A DNA stretch of 5,009 nt from Kingella oralis. GTDB lineage: Bacteria > Pseudomonadota > Gammaproteobacteria > Burkholderiales > Neisseriaceae. A program made the translations under genes and the position numbers. The first letter of the stretch is position 1; each line of letters opens with the position of its first letter. Under the pieces are notes generated by a model, which was not told where the DNA came from, did not search any database, and saw nothing but the letters and a program-made list of their open reading frames with translations. The stretch covers positions 1 through 5,009 of the forward strand of contig CAJPSG010000115.1 in the NCBI GenBank assembly GCA_905373195.1. Direction: 5' to 3'. Shown here piece by piece: positions 4,998-5,009 of the stretch.

Positions 4998-5009
4998 TTC
5001 AGGCTGCCT
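4998..5009 (-). repeat. DNA uptake sequence (AG-kingDUS), exact, at the right window edge
   Basis: TTCAGGCTGCCT on the plus strand, ending at the last base of the window. With two preceding T bases it makes a 14-bp perfect inverted match (4996-5009) to 4851-4864. Confidence 0.9.

Larger units (their letters stand above)
4851..5009. repeat. 159-base intergenic segment bounded by inverted uptake sequences
   Basis: Ends 4851-4864 and 4996-5009 are perfect 14-bp inverted repeats. Inside are two adjacent triloop hairpins (4911-4925 and 4926-4950). Outer pairings 4908-4912 with 4954-4958, and 4901-4906 with 4976-4981 (one G-T), could enclose them in a branched fold. The plus strand has a 42-codon frame and the minus strand a 54-codon frame crossing it. 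It resembles a small dispersed intergenic repeat, but only one copy is in view, so that is inference. No transposase and no flanking target duplication were seen. Confidence 0.4.

Overview
The window comes from a member of the Neisseriaceae, most likely Kingella or a close relative. The main evidence is nine exact copies of the 12-mer AGGCAGCCTGAA (either strand), all outside the accepted genes, plus three 11/12 variants. This 12-mer is the Kingella dialect (AG-kingDUS) of the DNA uptake sequence used in natural transformation. The proteins agree: RlmN, PilW and IspG all look neisserial. Base composition, judged by eye, is a little above 50% G+C, which fits K. denitrificans- or K. oralis-like genomes better than AT-richer K. 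kingae, but the species is not proven.

Layout. Positions 1-247 are non-coding: uptake sequences, a strong uptake-sequence stem-loop (98-148) and an extended -10 promoter (178-186). A tightly packed plus-strand run follows: rlmN (248-1348), pilW (1341-2138, overlapping by 8 bases) and rodZ (2138-2980, overlapping by one base). A 146-base spacer with three uptake sequences, two of them forming a stem-loop, leads to ispG (3127-4389). Fifteen bases later, almost all of them one uptake sequence, begins a 138-residue protein I do not recognise (4405-4821). The last 188 bases hold a third uptake-sequence stem-loop and then a 159-base segment (4851-5009) bounded by 14-bp inverted repeats. That segment contains two adjacent triloop hairpins and a 42-codon open frame that fills it almost exactly.

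Function. The order rlmN - pilF/pilW - rodZ - ispG is an old proteobacterial arrangement, also known from Pseudomonas; E. coli keeps rlmN - rodZ - ispG. The genes share transcription rather than a pathway: rRNA/tRNA methylation, type IV pilus assembly, cell-shape scaffolding and isoprenoid precursor synthesis. PilW is thematically linked to the uptake sequences, because type IV pili take up DNA carrying them.

No mobile element with a transposase, CRISPR array, tRNA or rRNA was seen, and I find no new defence or metabolic system. The items most worth following are the uptake-sequence-bounded segment at the right end, the paralogous stem-loops with conserved loops, the use of an uptake sequence as a ribosome-binding region, and the unknown protein.
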